Assembly (NCBI RefSeq): GCF_003947415.1
Contig: NZ_QHKL01000013.1
Location: 1-64,000, forward strand
From: Amycolatopsis sp. WAC 01376
GTDB taxonomy: Bacteria > Actinomycetota > Actinomycetes > Mycobacteriales > Pseudonocardiaceae
DNA: 64,000 bases
Direction of reading: 5' to 3'
Shown piece after piece: positions 1 through 8,517 of the stretch. The notes below the pieces were generated by a model. It had not been told where the DNA came from and did not search any database. It saw nothing but the letters and a program-made list of their open reading frames with translations. A program made the position numbers and the translations under genes. Position 1 is the stretch's first letter; each line of letters opens with the position of its first letter.

Positions 1-4
1 CAGT

Positions 5-121
5 GTTTCGGTGGTCATAGCGTCAGGGAAACGCCCGGTCCCATTCCGAACCCGGAAGCTAAGCCTGACAGCGCCGATGGTACTGCAACCGAAGGGTTGT
101 GGGAGAGTAGGACACCGCCGG
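5..121 (+). rRNA. rrf: 5S ribosomal RNA
   Basis: The sequence has the standard actinobacterial 5S layout: a 5' arm reading TTTCGGTGGTCATAGCG, the conserved CCCATTCCGAACCCGGAAG stretch at about 40-58, and a 3' arm ending GACACCGCCGG that pairs with the 5' end. The length of about 117 nt is normal. It is the last gene of an rRNA operon whose 16S and 23S genes lie before the window. The ends are estimated to within a few bases. Confidence 0.95.
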
Positions 122-130
122 ACTAACTTC

Positions 131-197
131 AGGACAGGGTCCTGACCAGGGTTGAGAACCCCACAGGTTCTCCCCGGGTCAGGGCCCTGTCTCTTTT
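131..197 (+). terminator. rRNA operon terminator hairpin
   Basis: The arms GACAGGGTCCTGACC (133-147) and GGTCAGGGCCCTGTC (177-191) form a 15-bp stem with one G-T type mismatch, followed by TCTTTTC. The loop of about 29 nt contains a smaller stem (GAGAACC/GGTTCTC). This is a classic intrinsic terminator directly after 5S rRNA. Confidence 0.85.
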
Positions 198-286
198 CAT
201 GTCCATGGACCGACTAGAATGGTCCGTTGGCCCACCTGACGGGTGGGCGCAAGTGTCGAAACTTTTCAATAGTGGCAGGAGGCCAG

Positions 287-2353
287 GTGTCCGAGTTCGG
301 TCGACGTGACTCAGATGATGGCGCGTCCGGCCGGTCGGGTCGCCGGGACGACAGTCCCCGCGGAGGCCGGTCTGACGCGCAGCGAGGTGACCGGCGCGGT
401 TCCGCCGGCGGCGGGCAGGACCGGGGCGGCCGCGATGGTGGCTACCAGGGTCGCCCGCGTCGTGACGACCGCGGCGCACGCGGTACCGGCAGCAGCTATC
501 CCGGCAAGCCCGCACGCAGTGGCGACGGTCCCCGTGACCAGCGCCCCGGTGGCAGCCGGTTCGCAAGCCAGGGGCGTGACGAGAACCGCCCGCGTTACAA
601 CAACAGCAGCGACGACCGTCGTGGCCCCGGTGCCGGCGACCGGTCCGGTAGCCGCGACAGCGACCGTCGTGGCGGCTACCGCTCCGACGACCGGCGCGAC
701 AGCCGTGACAACAAGGGTGGCGACCGCGGCGGTTTCCGTTCGGACAATCGTGGCGGCGACAGCCGCGGCGGTTACCGCTCCGACAACCGGGGTAGCGACA
801 GCCGCGGCAGTGACCGCGGTGGCTTCCGCTCCGACAACCGGGGTGGCGACAGCCGGGGTGGCGACCGCGGTGGCTTCCGCTCCGACAACCGCGACAGCCG
901 GGACAACCGTGGCGGCGATCGCGGTGGATACCGCGGCGGCGACAACCGTGGCAGTGACAGTCGCGGCGGCGACAGCCGCGGGGGCTACCGCTCCGACAAC
1001 CGGGGTGGCGACCGCGGCGGTTACCGCTCGTCCGACAGCCGTCCCGAGCGTCGCTACGACAACCGCTCCGACAATCGTTCGGACACCCGTTCGGACAACC
1101 GCTCCGAGAACCGGTACGAGAAGCGCTCCGACAGCCGCCCGGCTCGTTCCGGTTACGGCTCGGACAATCGCGGCCGTTCCGACGACCGCCCGTCCGGCAA
1201 CCGTTACGAAGGACGCCCCCAGGGCAAGTCCTACGGTGACCGCGACAACCGCGGTGACGACAAGCGGAGTGACGACAAGCGCGGTGACGATCGGCGTCCG
1301 TCCTACCGCGACGACCGCGGTGGGTCCCGTTCCGGTGGCTACAGCGGCGGCGACCGTCGTGGTCCGTCCTCGAGCGATCGCCGTCCCAGCAGTGGTGGCT
1401 ACGAGCGCAAGAGCTTCGGCGACCGCGACAAGCGTGGCGACGACAACCGTGGTGCCGAGAAGCGCGGTGACGACAAGCGCGGTGCCTACCGGCCGTCCGG
1501 TGACCGTCCTGTCAGTCGCTCGTCCGACCGGCCGGAGAAGCGCTACGACGACAAGCGTGGCGGCTTCGAGCGCAAGCGTGACGACCGTCCCCAGCGCGAC
1601 CGTTCCGAAGGACGGAAGGATTTCCGTTCCTCGCCTCGCACCGAGGACAAGCCGGTCGACGACGAGACCTTGGCGCGTGAGCTGCTCTCGGCTCCGGAGC
1701 TGCCGGAAGGCATCGAGTTCTCCGATCTCGACGAGGAGGTCCGCCGGGAACTCCGCACGCTGCCCAAGGCACTCGCGGAAACCGTCGGCAAGCACCTGGT
1801 CGCGGCCGGTGGCCTCGTCGACGAAGACCCCGAAGCCGCGATGGAGCACGCCAAGTACGCGAAGGCCAAGGCGTCGCGGGTCCCGATCGTCCGTGAGGCG
1901 CTCGGCCTGGTCGCCTACCACGCGGGCAACTGGTCCGAGGCACTGTCCGAGCTGCGGGCCGTCCGCCGGATGACCCGGACCGACGAACACATCGCGATCA
2001 TCGCCGACGCGGAGCGCGCCATCGGCCGTCCGGAGCGGGCACTCGACCTCGCGAAGGAGGTCGACAAGGAGCGCCTGGCCAAGGCGACCCAGATCGAACT
2101 CGCGATCGTCGCCGCCGGCGCCCGGCGTGACCTCGGCCAGCTGGACGCCGCCGTCGTCTCCCTTCAGAGCGACGACCTCAAGGCGGAGAAGCGCGACCCG
2201 TGGAGCGCCCGGCTGTTCTACGCCTACGCCGACAACCTCGCCGCCGCAGACCGCAAGGACGAGGCGATCCGCTGGTTCCTGAACGCGGCAGAGGCCGACG
2301 AGGAGGACGAGACCGACGCCGACGGCCGCGCCGCGGAGCTCACGAATGGCTGA
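287..2353 (+). CDS. Arg/Gly/Asp-repeat TPR protein
   Basis: The protein (about 688 aa) has two parts. Residues about 10-450 are a low-complexity, highly charged stretch built from short units such as RGGDSRGG, RSDNRG and GDDKRG, with almost no hydrophobic residues, so probably disordered. Residues about 470-680 are an ordinary alpha-helical region with degenerate TPR-like helices. A TPR-type protein sits at the same place in mycobacteria (Rv1691 region). The GTG start at 287 is chosen because AGGAGG lies 4 nt upstream; the longer reading from 227 lacks such a site. It overlaps the next gene by 8 bp. RGG-like tails often bind RNA, and the gene follows an rRNA operon, but a role in RNA metabolism is inference. 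Confidence 0.85.
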   Translation: MSEFGRRDSDDGASGRSGRRDDSPRGGRSDAQRGDRRGSAGGGQDRGGRDGGYQGRPRRDDRGARGTGSSYPGKPARSGDGPRDQRPGGSRFASQGRDENRPRYNNSSDDRRGPGAGDRSGSRDSDRRGGYRSDDRRDSRDNKGGDRGGFRSDNRGGDSRGGYRSDNRGSDSRGSDRGGFRSDNRGGDSRGGDRGGFRSDNRDSRDNRGGDRGGYRGGDNRGSDSRGGDSRGGYRSDNRGGDRGGYRSSDSRPERRYDNRSDNRSDTRSDNRSENRYEKRSDSRPARSGYGSDNRGRSDDRPSGNRYEGRPQGKSYGDRDNRGDDKRSDDKRGDDRRPSYRDDRGGSRSGGYSGGDRRGPSSSDRRPSSGGYERKSFGDRDKRGDDNRGAEKRGDDKRGAYRPSGDRPVSRSSDRPEKRYDDKRGGFERKRDDRPQRDRSEGRKDFRSSPRTEDKPVDDETLARELLSAPELPEGIEFSDLDEEVRRELRTLPKALAETVGKHLVAAGGLVDEDPEAAMEHAKYAKAKASRVPIVREALGLVAYHAGNWSEALSELRAVRRMTRTDEHIAIIADAERAIGRPERALDLAKEVDKERLAKATQIELAIVAAGARRDLGQLDAAVVSLQSDDLKAEKRDPWSARLFYAYADNLAAADRKDEAIRWFLNAAEADEEDETDADGRAAELTNG

Positions 2354-3335
2354 CGCTCTGTCGGCCGGGTACGACGCGGTCCTGTTCGACCTCGACGGCA
2401 CGGTTTACCACGGCGGCATCGTGGTCCCGGGCGCACCGGAAGCACTCCGGGCGCTTCGGGACCACGGCACCGCCGTCCGGTGGGTGACCAACAACGCCTC
2501 CAAGGCGCCCGCGGAGGTCTCCGCACACCTGGAGGCACTCGGACTCCCGGCCACGCCCGAGGAAGTCCACACGAGCTCGCAGGCCGCCGCCACCCTGCTG
2601 GGTGAGCGGCTGCCTCAGGGCTCCGTGGTGCTCGTCGTGGGCACTGACTCGCTGGCCGCCCAGATCGAGTCGGCCGGGCTGCGGACGGTCCGGGAAGCCG
2701 GTCCGGACGTGGCCGCCGTCGTTCAGGGGCATTCCCCGGAGAACACCTGGGCCGCGCTCGCGGAGGCGTGCCTCGCCATCCGCGCGGGCGCGCTGTGGGT
2801 GGCGACCAACGTCGACGCGACCCTGCCGACCGAACGCGGGCTGCTGCCGGGCAACGGGTCGATGGTGGCCGCGTTGCGCACCGCCACCGGCGTCGAACCG
2901 CTGGTGGCAGGCAAGCCGGCGCCGCTGCTGTTCACCACGGCGGCGCGGGACGCGGGCGCGGAGCGGTCGCTCGTCGTCGGTGACCGGCTGGACACCGACA
3001 TCGAGGGCGCGGTCGCGGCCGGGATCGACGCGCTCTGCGTCCTGACCGGCGTCGCCGACGCGGCGTCCTTGATCAAGGCCAGGCCCGAGGAGCGTCCTCG
3101 CTACCTCTCGTGGGATCTGTCCGGGTTGAGCAGCCGCGCGGAGCTGCTCGAAATCGGGCCCAAGGACGGCTGGCGTGTCACCGCACAGGGTGACGTGCTC
3201 GAAGCCGACGGTGAAGGCGACTCCCTCGACCTGTTGCGCGCATTGTGCGCGGCGGCCTGGGAGTCGGGGATCACCGAGGTCCGTGGTGTGGGCGACACCG
3301 CCCGCGCCGCGCTCGGCGAGCTGCGCCTCGCCTGA
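2346..3335 (+). CDS. HAD-IIA family phosphatase (Rv1692-like)
   Basis: This is a haloacid-dehalogenase hydrolase of subfamily IIA. The nucleophile motif DLDGT (residues about 16-20), the WVTNN motif II and the GDRLDTDIEGA motif near residue 218 are all visible. Its position after the TPR gene and before tlyA matches Rv1692, described as a glycerol-3-phosphate phosphatase acting in glycerophospholipid recycling, so that substrate is a reasonable but unproven guess. At 329 aa it carries a C-terminal segment of about 80 aa beyond the catalytic core, also present in the actinobacterial homologues. It is translationally coupled to the upstream gene by an 8-bp overlap. Confidence 0.88.
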   Translation: MADALSAGYDAVLFDLDGTVYHGGIVVPGAPEALRALRDHGTAVRWVTNNASKAPAEVSAHLEALGLPATPEEVHTSSQAAATLLGERLPQGSVVLVVGTDSLAAQIESAGLRTVREAGPDVAAVVQGHSPENTWAALAEACLAIRAGALWVATNVDATLPTERGLLPGNGSMVAALRTATGVEPLVAGKPAPLLFTTAARDAGAERSLVVGDRLDTDIEGAVAAGIDALCVLTGVADAASLIKARPEERPRYLSWDLSGLSSRAELLEIGPKDGWRVTAQGDVLEADGEGDSLDLLRALCAAAWESGITEVRGVGDTARAALGELRLA

Positions 3336-3357
3336 CCAGCGCTGCTAACTTGGTGGG

Positions 3358-3600
3358 GTGCAAGACCACTTCCACCCCGTGCCGCGACCGCCGGTACCAG
3401 GCCCTCCGCCGGTGTCTGGCCCCCCGGCGGTCCAGGTTGACCAGTTCGAGCAGCAGGACACGGATCCCCGAGCCGGGATCGACGAAGCCGTGGCAGGTCT
3501 CGACGACCTCGCCGCCCTTCCGCTCTCGGAGCACGTCGACCGCTTCGAAGCCGTGCACACCGAGCTGACGGTGGCGCTGTCCACCATCGACAAGGTCTGA
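3358..3600 (+). CDS. small conserved hypothetical protein
   Basis: An 80-residue protein with a proline-rich N-terminus (residues 6-25) and an acidic helical C-terminus. It starts at GTG 3358; TAACTT about 12 nt upstream could be a -10 box, which would make the transcript nearly leaderless. It lies 22 bp after the phosphatase and 4 bp before tlyA, the slot held by the short Rv1693 in mycobacteria. I see no domain with a known function. Codon use resembles its neighbours, so I regard it as real. Confidence 0.7.
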   Translation: MQDHFHPVPRPPVPGPPPVSGPPAVQVDQFEQQDTDPRAGIDEAVAGLDDLAALPLSEHVDRFEAVHTELTVALSTIDKV

Positions 3601-3604
3601 CCGC

Positions 3605-4420
3605 GTGCCCAAACGCGCCCGCCTGGACGCGGAGCTCGTCCGGCGGGGTCTCGCCCGTTCCCGGGAGCAGGCGTCCGCGCTGATCGCCGATGGCAAGGTC
3701 AGCGTGCGCGGGATGGTGGCCACCAAACCCGCGACCGGGGTCGAATCCGGCGCGCCGATCGTGGTGCGCGACAGCGACGACCCCGGCTGGGCCTCCCGCG
3801 GCGCGCACAAACTGCTCGGCGCGCTCGAAGCCTTCACCCCGCAAGGCCTTTCCACCGAAGGAAAGCGCTGCCTCGACGCGGGCGCTTCGACCGGTGGCTT
3901 CACCGATGTCCTGCTGCGCAACGGCGCCGCCACGGTGATCGCCGCCGACGTCGGCCGCGGTCTGCTGGACTGGCGGCTGCGCACCGACGACCGCGTGGTC
4001 GTGCTCGACAAGACGAATGTCCGCAACCTGACCCCGGAAGATCTCGGCGGGCAGGTCGACCTCGTGGTCGGGGACCTTTCGTTCATCTCGCTCAAACTCG
4101 TGCTGCCCGCGCTGGCCGCGTGCGCGCGGGACGGCGCCGATCTGGTGCCGATGGTGAAACCGCAGTTCGAAGTGGGCAAGGACCGGCTCGGCAGCGGCGG
4201 CGTCGTCCGTGACCCGGAGCTCCGGGCCGAATCCGTGCTCGGCGTGCTCGCCGAGGCCGGGAAGCTGGACCTGCGTCTGCGCGGCGTCGTGGCGAGCCCG
4301 CTTCCCGGGCCGTCCGGGAACGTCGAATACTTCGTCTGGCTTACCCGCGGGGCGGGGGAGACCGTCGGCACCGATGCCGAGCGGCTCGTCCGCACCGCAG
4401 TCCTGGAGGGACCCCAATGA
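3605..4420 (+). CDS. tlyA: TlyA family 2'-O-methyltransferase
   Basis: TlyA methylates ribose 2'-OH groups of 16S and 23S rRNA cytidines and thereby sets capreomycin susceptibility in mycobacteria. The 271-aa protein has an N-terminal S4 RNA-binding domain (residues about 4-60) and a FtsJ/RrmJ-like methyltransferase domain with the SAM motif LDAGASTGGFTD (about 90-101) and the VVGDLSFIS motif (about 154-162). The length is typical. The stop overlaps the nadK start by 4 bp (ATGA), as in mycobacteria, so the two are co-translated. Hemolysin annotations of this family are historical. Confidence 0.93.
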   Translation: MPKRARLDAELVRRGLARSREQASALIADGKVSVRGMVATKPATGVESGAPIVVRDSDDPGWASRGAHKLLGALEAFTPQGLSTEGKRCLDAGASTGGFTDVLLRNGAATVIAADVGRGLLDWRLRTDDRVVVLDKTNVRNLTPEDLGGQVDLVVGDLSFISLKLVLPALAACARDGADLVPMVKPQFEVGKDRLGSGGVVRDPELRAESVLGVLAEAGKLDLRLRGVVASPLPGPSGNVEYFVWLTRGAGETVGTDAERLVRTAVLEGPQ

Positions 4421-5328
4421 GCGATCGCGAGGTGCTGCTCGTCGTGCACCCGGACCGGGACGCGACCCGGGACGCGGCACGTGAGGTGTCGGCCCGTTTC
4501 GCCAAGGCCGGTGTGCGGCTGCGGGTGCTCGACGAGGACGTGAAGGAGATGCTGGAGGCGGACGGCGGGATCGGCGGGCCCTGCACGGTCATGGCGCCGG
4601 AACAGGATCCGGCCGCCGGGACCGAGCTGGTGTTCGTGCTCGGCGGCGACGGCACGCTGTTGCGGGCCGCGGAACTGGCCAGGCCGAACGGCGTTCCGGT
4701 GCTGGGGGTGAACCTCGGCCGCGTCGGCTTCCTTGCCGAGGCCGATTCCGACAAGCTCGCCGACACCGTCCAGCGCGCCGTCGACGGTGACTACCAGGTC
4801 GAAGAGCGGATGACCGTCGACGTCGTCGTGACCGTCGACGGTGAGGAGACCGTCAACACGTGGGCGCTCAACGAAGCCAGTGTCGAGAAGAGCTCGCGTG
4901 AGCGCGTGCTGGACGCGCTCATCGAGGTCGACGGAAGGCCCGTGTCGTCCTTCGGCTGCGACGGCGTCCTGTGTGCCACACCGACCGGCTCGACGGCGTA
5001 CGCGTTCTCCGCGGGCGGGCCGATCATCTGGCCGGACGTCCAGGCCCTGCTGGTGGTCCCGAGCAACGCGCACGCGATGTTCTCGCGGCCGCTGGTCGTC
5101 TCGCGTGACTCGGAGATCACCGTCGCCATCGATCCGGACGGTTCACCCGCCGTCCTGACCTGCGACGGATCGCGGACCTTCGATCTTCCCGCCGGCGCGG
5201 CCGTACGGGTCACCTGCGGCCGGGTGCCGGTGCGCCTGATCCGGTTGTGGGAAGGCCCCTTCACCGACCGGCTGGTGCACAAGTTCTCGTTGCCGATCAA
5301 GGGCTGGCGGGAACGACACGCCCGCTGA
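4417..5328 (+). CDS. nadK: NAD kinase
   Basis: This enzyme phosphorylates NAD to NADP in the cytoplasm. The 303-aa protein shows the diagnostic GGDG motif (residues 76-79, in LGGDGTLLRAA), the NLGRVGFLAE motif (99-108) and the C-terminal beta-rich domain with TPTGSTAY. The length fits actinobacterial PpnK. It overlaps tlyA by 4 bp and is followed by a strong hairpin at 5340, so the operon that begins with the TPR gene probably ends here in part. Confidence 0.95.
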   Translation: MSDREVLLVVHPDRDATRDAAREVSARFAKAGVRLRVLDEDVKEMLEADGGIGGPCTVMAPEQDPAAGTELVFVLGGDGTLLRAAELARPNGVPVLGVNLGRVGFLAEADSDKLADTVQRAVDGDYQVEERMTVDVVVTVDGEETVNTWALNEASVEKSSRERVLDALIEVDGRPVSSFGCDGVLCATPTGSTAYAFSAGGPIIWPDVQALLVVPSNAHAMFSRPLVVSRDSEITVAIDPDGSPAVLTCDGSRTFDLPAGAAVRVTCGRVPVRLIRLWEGPFTDRLVHKFSLPIKGWRERHAR

Positions 5329-5339
5329 CGGATGTCAGG

Positions 5340-5380
5340 AAAGGGTCGTTCAGGACAAAAAACGTCTTGAACGACCCTTT
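5340..5380 (+). terminator. Hairpin between nadK and recN
   Basis: Arms AAAGGGTCGTTCAGGAC (5340-5356) and GTCTTGAACGACCCTTT (5364-5380) form a 17-bp stem with one G-T pair and an A-rich loop of 7 nt. There is no T-tract, as is usual for actinobacterial terminators. The arms contain CATGA/TCATG-like edges that generate false ORFs. Confidence 0.7.
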
Positions 5381-5432
5381 CATGACGTGCCGGGTGCGGG
5401 AATGGTCGGGGTGGGCCGCTACGGTGGGCGTC

Positions 5433-7229
5433 GTGCTGGCCGAGATGCGCATCCAGGGCCTCGGAGTCATCGAGGACGCCCTGCTGGAACTGCACGCGGG
5501 CTTCACCGTCGTCACCGGTGAGACGGGTGCGGGCAAGACCATGGTCGTCAGCGGGTTGCACCTGCTCTCCGGCGGCCGAGCCGAAGTGTCCAAGGTGCGG
5601 ACGGGAATGCTGAAGGCCTTCGTGGAAGGCCGATTCGACTTGGGCGGCGCGGAGGGCGCCACCCGGATCGTCACCGACGCCGGGGCGGAGGTCGACGAGG
5701 ACGGCAGCGTCATCGCGCTGCGCGCGGTCTCGGTCGACGGCCGGTCCCGCGCCCACCTCGGCGGCCGTTCGGTGCCGGTCGGCGTACTGGCCGATCTGTC
5801 CGAGCAGCTGATCGCGGTCCACGGGCAGAACGATCAGCTGCGGCTGCTGCGGCCCGCCGAGCAGCGCGCGGTGATCGACCGGTTCGCCGGTGAGGCCGTC
5901 ACCGCACCGCTCGAGCGCTATCGCGCGGTGCGGGACGAATGGCTCGCCGTCGTCGCCGAGCTGACCGAGCGGTCCACCCGGTCCCGTGAGATGGCCCAGC
6001 AGGCGGACCTGTTGCGGCATGGGCTCACCGAGATCGACGCCGTCGCGCCCGAACCGGGCGAGGACACCGAACTCACCGAACAGATCAAGCGGCTCGCCGC
6101 GGTCGACGAGCTGCGGGCGTCGGCCAGCGCTGCGCACGCCGCCGTCGCCGGTTCGGCGGACGGGGATCCGGACGCGCCCGGCGCGCTGGGGCTGATCGGG
6201 GAGGCGACCCGCCATCTGAACGGTTCCGAGGACGCCGTGCTGCGGGAACTCGGGCCCCGGCTGGACGAGGCTTCGGTACTGCTGTCCGAAGTGGGCACCG
6301 AGCTGGGCAGCTACCTCGAAACGCTCGACGCCGACCCGGCGTTGCTGGAGAAGGTGCTCGCGCGTCAGGCGGATCTGAAGCGGCTCACGCGCAAATACGC
6401 GGCCGACGTGGACGGCGTGCTCGCCTGGGCCGACGACGCCCGCCGCCGGATGTCCACGATGGACACCTCCGAGGAGGCGCTGGCCGAACTGGCCAAGCGC
6501 CGCGACGAACTCGCCGTCACGCTGGCGGAACACGCCCTGACCCTGTCGGAGGCGCGCGTCGAGGCCGCCGCCGAACTGGCCGAGGCGATCACGGCCGAGA
6601 TGTCCGGGCTCGCCATGGGGCAGGCCGAGATCGAGATCACCGTCGAGCGGCGCACCGTGGACGAGAGCGATCCGCACGCGGTGAAGGTCGAAGGCAGGCT
6701 CGTGCACGCCGGCCCCGACGGGGTCGACGACGTCGAGTTGCTGCTGCGCGCGCACAACGGCGCACCGCCGCTTCCGGTGCACAAGGCGGCTTCCGGCGGT
6801 GAGCTTTCCCGCGTGATGCTGGCGATCGAGGTCGTCCTCGCGCATGCGGACACTGTGCAGACGCTGGTGTTCGACGAGGTCGACGCCGGGGTCGGCGGCC
6901 GGGCCGCGGTCGAGATCGGCAGGCGGCTCGCGCGGCTGGCGCGTAGTCACCAGGTCCTGGTGGTCACCCACCTGCCGCAGGTGGCCGCGTTCGCCGATCA
7001 GCATCTGGTGGTGGACAAGGGGACCAGCGGCGGGGTGACCCGCAGTGGCGTGCGCGTGCTCGAACAATCGGAGCGCGTCGTCGAACTCGCCCGCATGCTC
7101 GCCGGAATGGAAAGCACCGAGACCGGCCGTGCGCACGCGGAGGAATTGCTCGCCGTCGCCGAGGCCGACAAGAGCGCGCCGGACAAGCCCAAGGCCCGCC
7201 GTGGCGGAAAGCGAAAGAAAGCGAAGTAG
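5433..7229 (+). CDS. recN: DNA repair protein RecN
   Basis: RecN is an SMC-like ATPase that acts at DNA double-strand breaks. The Walker A motif GETGAGKT lies about 30 residues from the N-terminus and the Walker B/D-loop region LVFDEVDAGVGG near residue 480, with long helical arms between them. The GTG at 5433 gives an N-terminus (VLAEMRIQGLG) that lines up with known RecN starts; the frame is open further upstream through a hairpin, which is not coding. The length is about 598 aa. The C-terminus is a lysine/arginine-rich tail. It is the Rv1696 counterpart. Confidence 0.93.
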   Translation: MLAEMRIQGLGVIEDALLELHAGFTVVTGETGAGKTMVVSGLHLLSGGRAEVSKVRTGMLKAFVEGRFDLGGAEGATRIVTDAGAEVDEDGSVIALRAVSVDGRSRAHLGGRSVPVGVLADLSEQLIAVHGQNDQLRLLRPAEQRAVIDRFAGEAVTAPLERYRAVRDEWLAVVAELTERSTRSREMAQQADLLRHGLTEIDAVAPEPGEDTELTEQIKRLAAVDELRASASAAHAAVAGSADGDPDAPGALGLIGEATRHLNGSEDAVLRELGPRLDEASVLLSEVGTELGSYLETLDADPALLEKVLARQADLKRLTRKYAADVDGVLAWADDARRRMSTMDTSEEALAELAKRRDELAVTLAEHALTLSEARVEAAAELAEAITAEMSGLAMGQAEIEITVERRTVDESDPHAVKVEGRLVHAGPDGVDDVELLLRAHNGAPPLPVHKAASGGELSRVMLAIEVVLAHADTVQTLVFDEVDAGVGGRAAVEIGRRLARLARSHQVLVVTHLPQVAAFADQHLVVDKGTSGGVTRSGVRVLEQSERVVELARMLAGMESTETGRAHAEELLAVAEADKSAPDKPKARRGGKRKKAK

Positions 7230-7332
7230 TGCCTGTCACGACCGGGTAGCCCGATCCGGTGTGGGTTAATCGGCGTGTTTCCATCGGCGTGGCGGACACG
7301 GAAGGCCGCGCGGATTTGTCACTATCGGTCGC

Positions 7333-8517
7333 ATGAAGCTCACCGGCTTGCTCTCGCGTAACCAAGAGACCCTCCCCGGGATCACCGGCGTCGCCAGGGT
7401 CGACAGGCGTACGCGTGAGCTGCTCCGCCGGCTGAGCCCTGGCGACATCGTCGTCCTCGACCAGCTCGATCTCGACCGGTCGACGGCGGATGCCTTGGTG
7501 GAGGCCGAAGTCGCGGCGGTGGTGAACGCCTCGCCGTCGATCTCCGGCCGATTCCCGAACCTGGGCCCGGAGATCCTGCTCGAGGCCGGGATCCCGCTGG
7601 TCGATTCGGTCGGCGGCGAACTGCTGCGCAAGGTGAAGGACGGCACGAAACTCCGCCTGCACGAGGGCGTCGTCTACATCGGTGAGCGGCAGCTCGGATC
7701 GGGGGTCCAGCAGACGCGTGAGAGCGTCGCGGACCAGATGATCGAGGCCAAGGCCGGGATGTCCACCCAGCTGGAGGCGTTCTCCGCGAACACGATCGAA
7801 TTCCTCCGCCGGGAACGCAGTCTCATCCTCGACGGTGTCGGCGTCCCGGAGATCCGGGTTCCCCTCAAGGACCGGCACGCCCTCGTGGTCGCGGGTGGCA
7901 ACGGGCACGCCGAAGACCTCAAGAAGCTGAAGAAGTACATCTCCGAGCACCGTCCGGTGCTGATCGGTGTCGACGCCGGGGCCGACACCCTGCGCGCGCA
8001 GGGTTATCAGCCGGACGTCATCGTCGGCGACCCGCACGGGATCGGTGCCGAGACGCTGCGCAGCGGTGGCGAGGTCGTGGTCCCGGCGCAGCCGGACGGG
8101 CACGCGCCGGGTGTCGAGCGCATCCAGGACCTCGGGATCGGCGCCGTCACCTTCCCCGCGACGGGCAACGCCGAGGACCTCGCGCTGCTGCTGGCCGACG
8201 CGCACGAGGCGAGTCTCGTGGTCACCGTCGGCTTCCAGGCGACGCTGCGGGAGTTCCTCGACCACGGCCGGTCCGGGTCGAATCCGTCCACGTTCCTCAC
8301 CAGGCTCAAACTCGGCACGAAACTGGTCGACGGCAAGGCGGTCGCGACCCTGCACCGCAGCCGGGTGTCCATCGGCGCCATCGTCCTGCTGGTGCTGGCG
8401 GCCCTGGTGGCCGCCGGCGTCGCGCTGCTGGTGTCGGACGTGGGTTCGGTCTACCTCGACTGGATCCGCGACACCTGGAACTCGTTCATCGCCTGGGGCA
8501 AGGGACTTTTCACGTGA
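7333..8517 (+). CDS. steA: SteA-like putative cytokinetic ring protein
   Basis: A 394-aa protein of the family found as Rv1697 in M. tuberculosis and as SteA in Corynebacterium, where SteA and SteB affect cell separation by way of peptidoglycan hydrolase control. The central part (residues about 180-300) resembles a thiamin-pyrophosphokinase-type nucleotide-binding fold, with GGNGHAEDL and GVDAGADTL. A single membrane helix lies at about 350-372, followed by a short outside tail. The ATG at 7333 gives the conserved MKLTGLLSR start. It overlaps the next gene by 4 bp. Confidence 0.85.
   Translation: MKLTGLLSRNQETLPGITGVARVDRRTRELLRRLSPGDIVVLDQLDLDRSTADALVEAEVAAVVNASPSISGRFPNLGPEILLEAGIPLVDSVGGELLRKVKDGTKLRLHEGVVYIGERQLGSGVQQTRESVADQMIEAKAGMSTQLEAFSANTIEFLRRERSLILDGVGVPEIRVPLKDRHALVVAGGNGHAEDLKKLKKYISEHRPVLIGVDAGADTLRAQGYQPDVIVGDPHGIGAETLRSGGEVVVPAQPDGHAPGVERIQDLGIGAVTFPATGNAEDLALLLADAHEASLVVTVGFQATLREFLDHGRSGSNPSTFLTRLKLGTKLVDGKAVATLHRSRVSIGAIVLLVLAALVAAGVALLVSDVGSVYLDWIRDTWNSFIAWGKGLFT

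Noticed and set aside
640-1060. Regularly spaced short repeats that could suggest a CRISPR array
   Set aside because: The repeats are in-frame codons for RGGDSRGG-like units inside a protein; spacing varies and there are no unique spacers or cas genes.
311-2401. Long minus-strand ORF (696 codons) opposite the TPR gene
   Set aside because: It is the mirror of the Arg/Gly/Asp repeats, giving an endless Ala/Val/Thr sequence without domains; the plus frame has a good ribosome site and a normal C-terminal domain.
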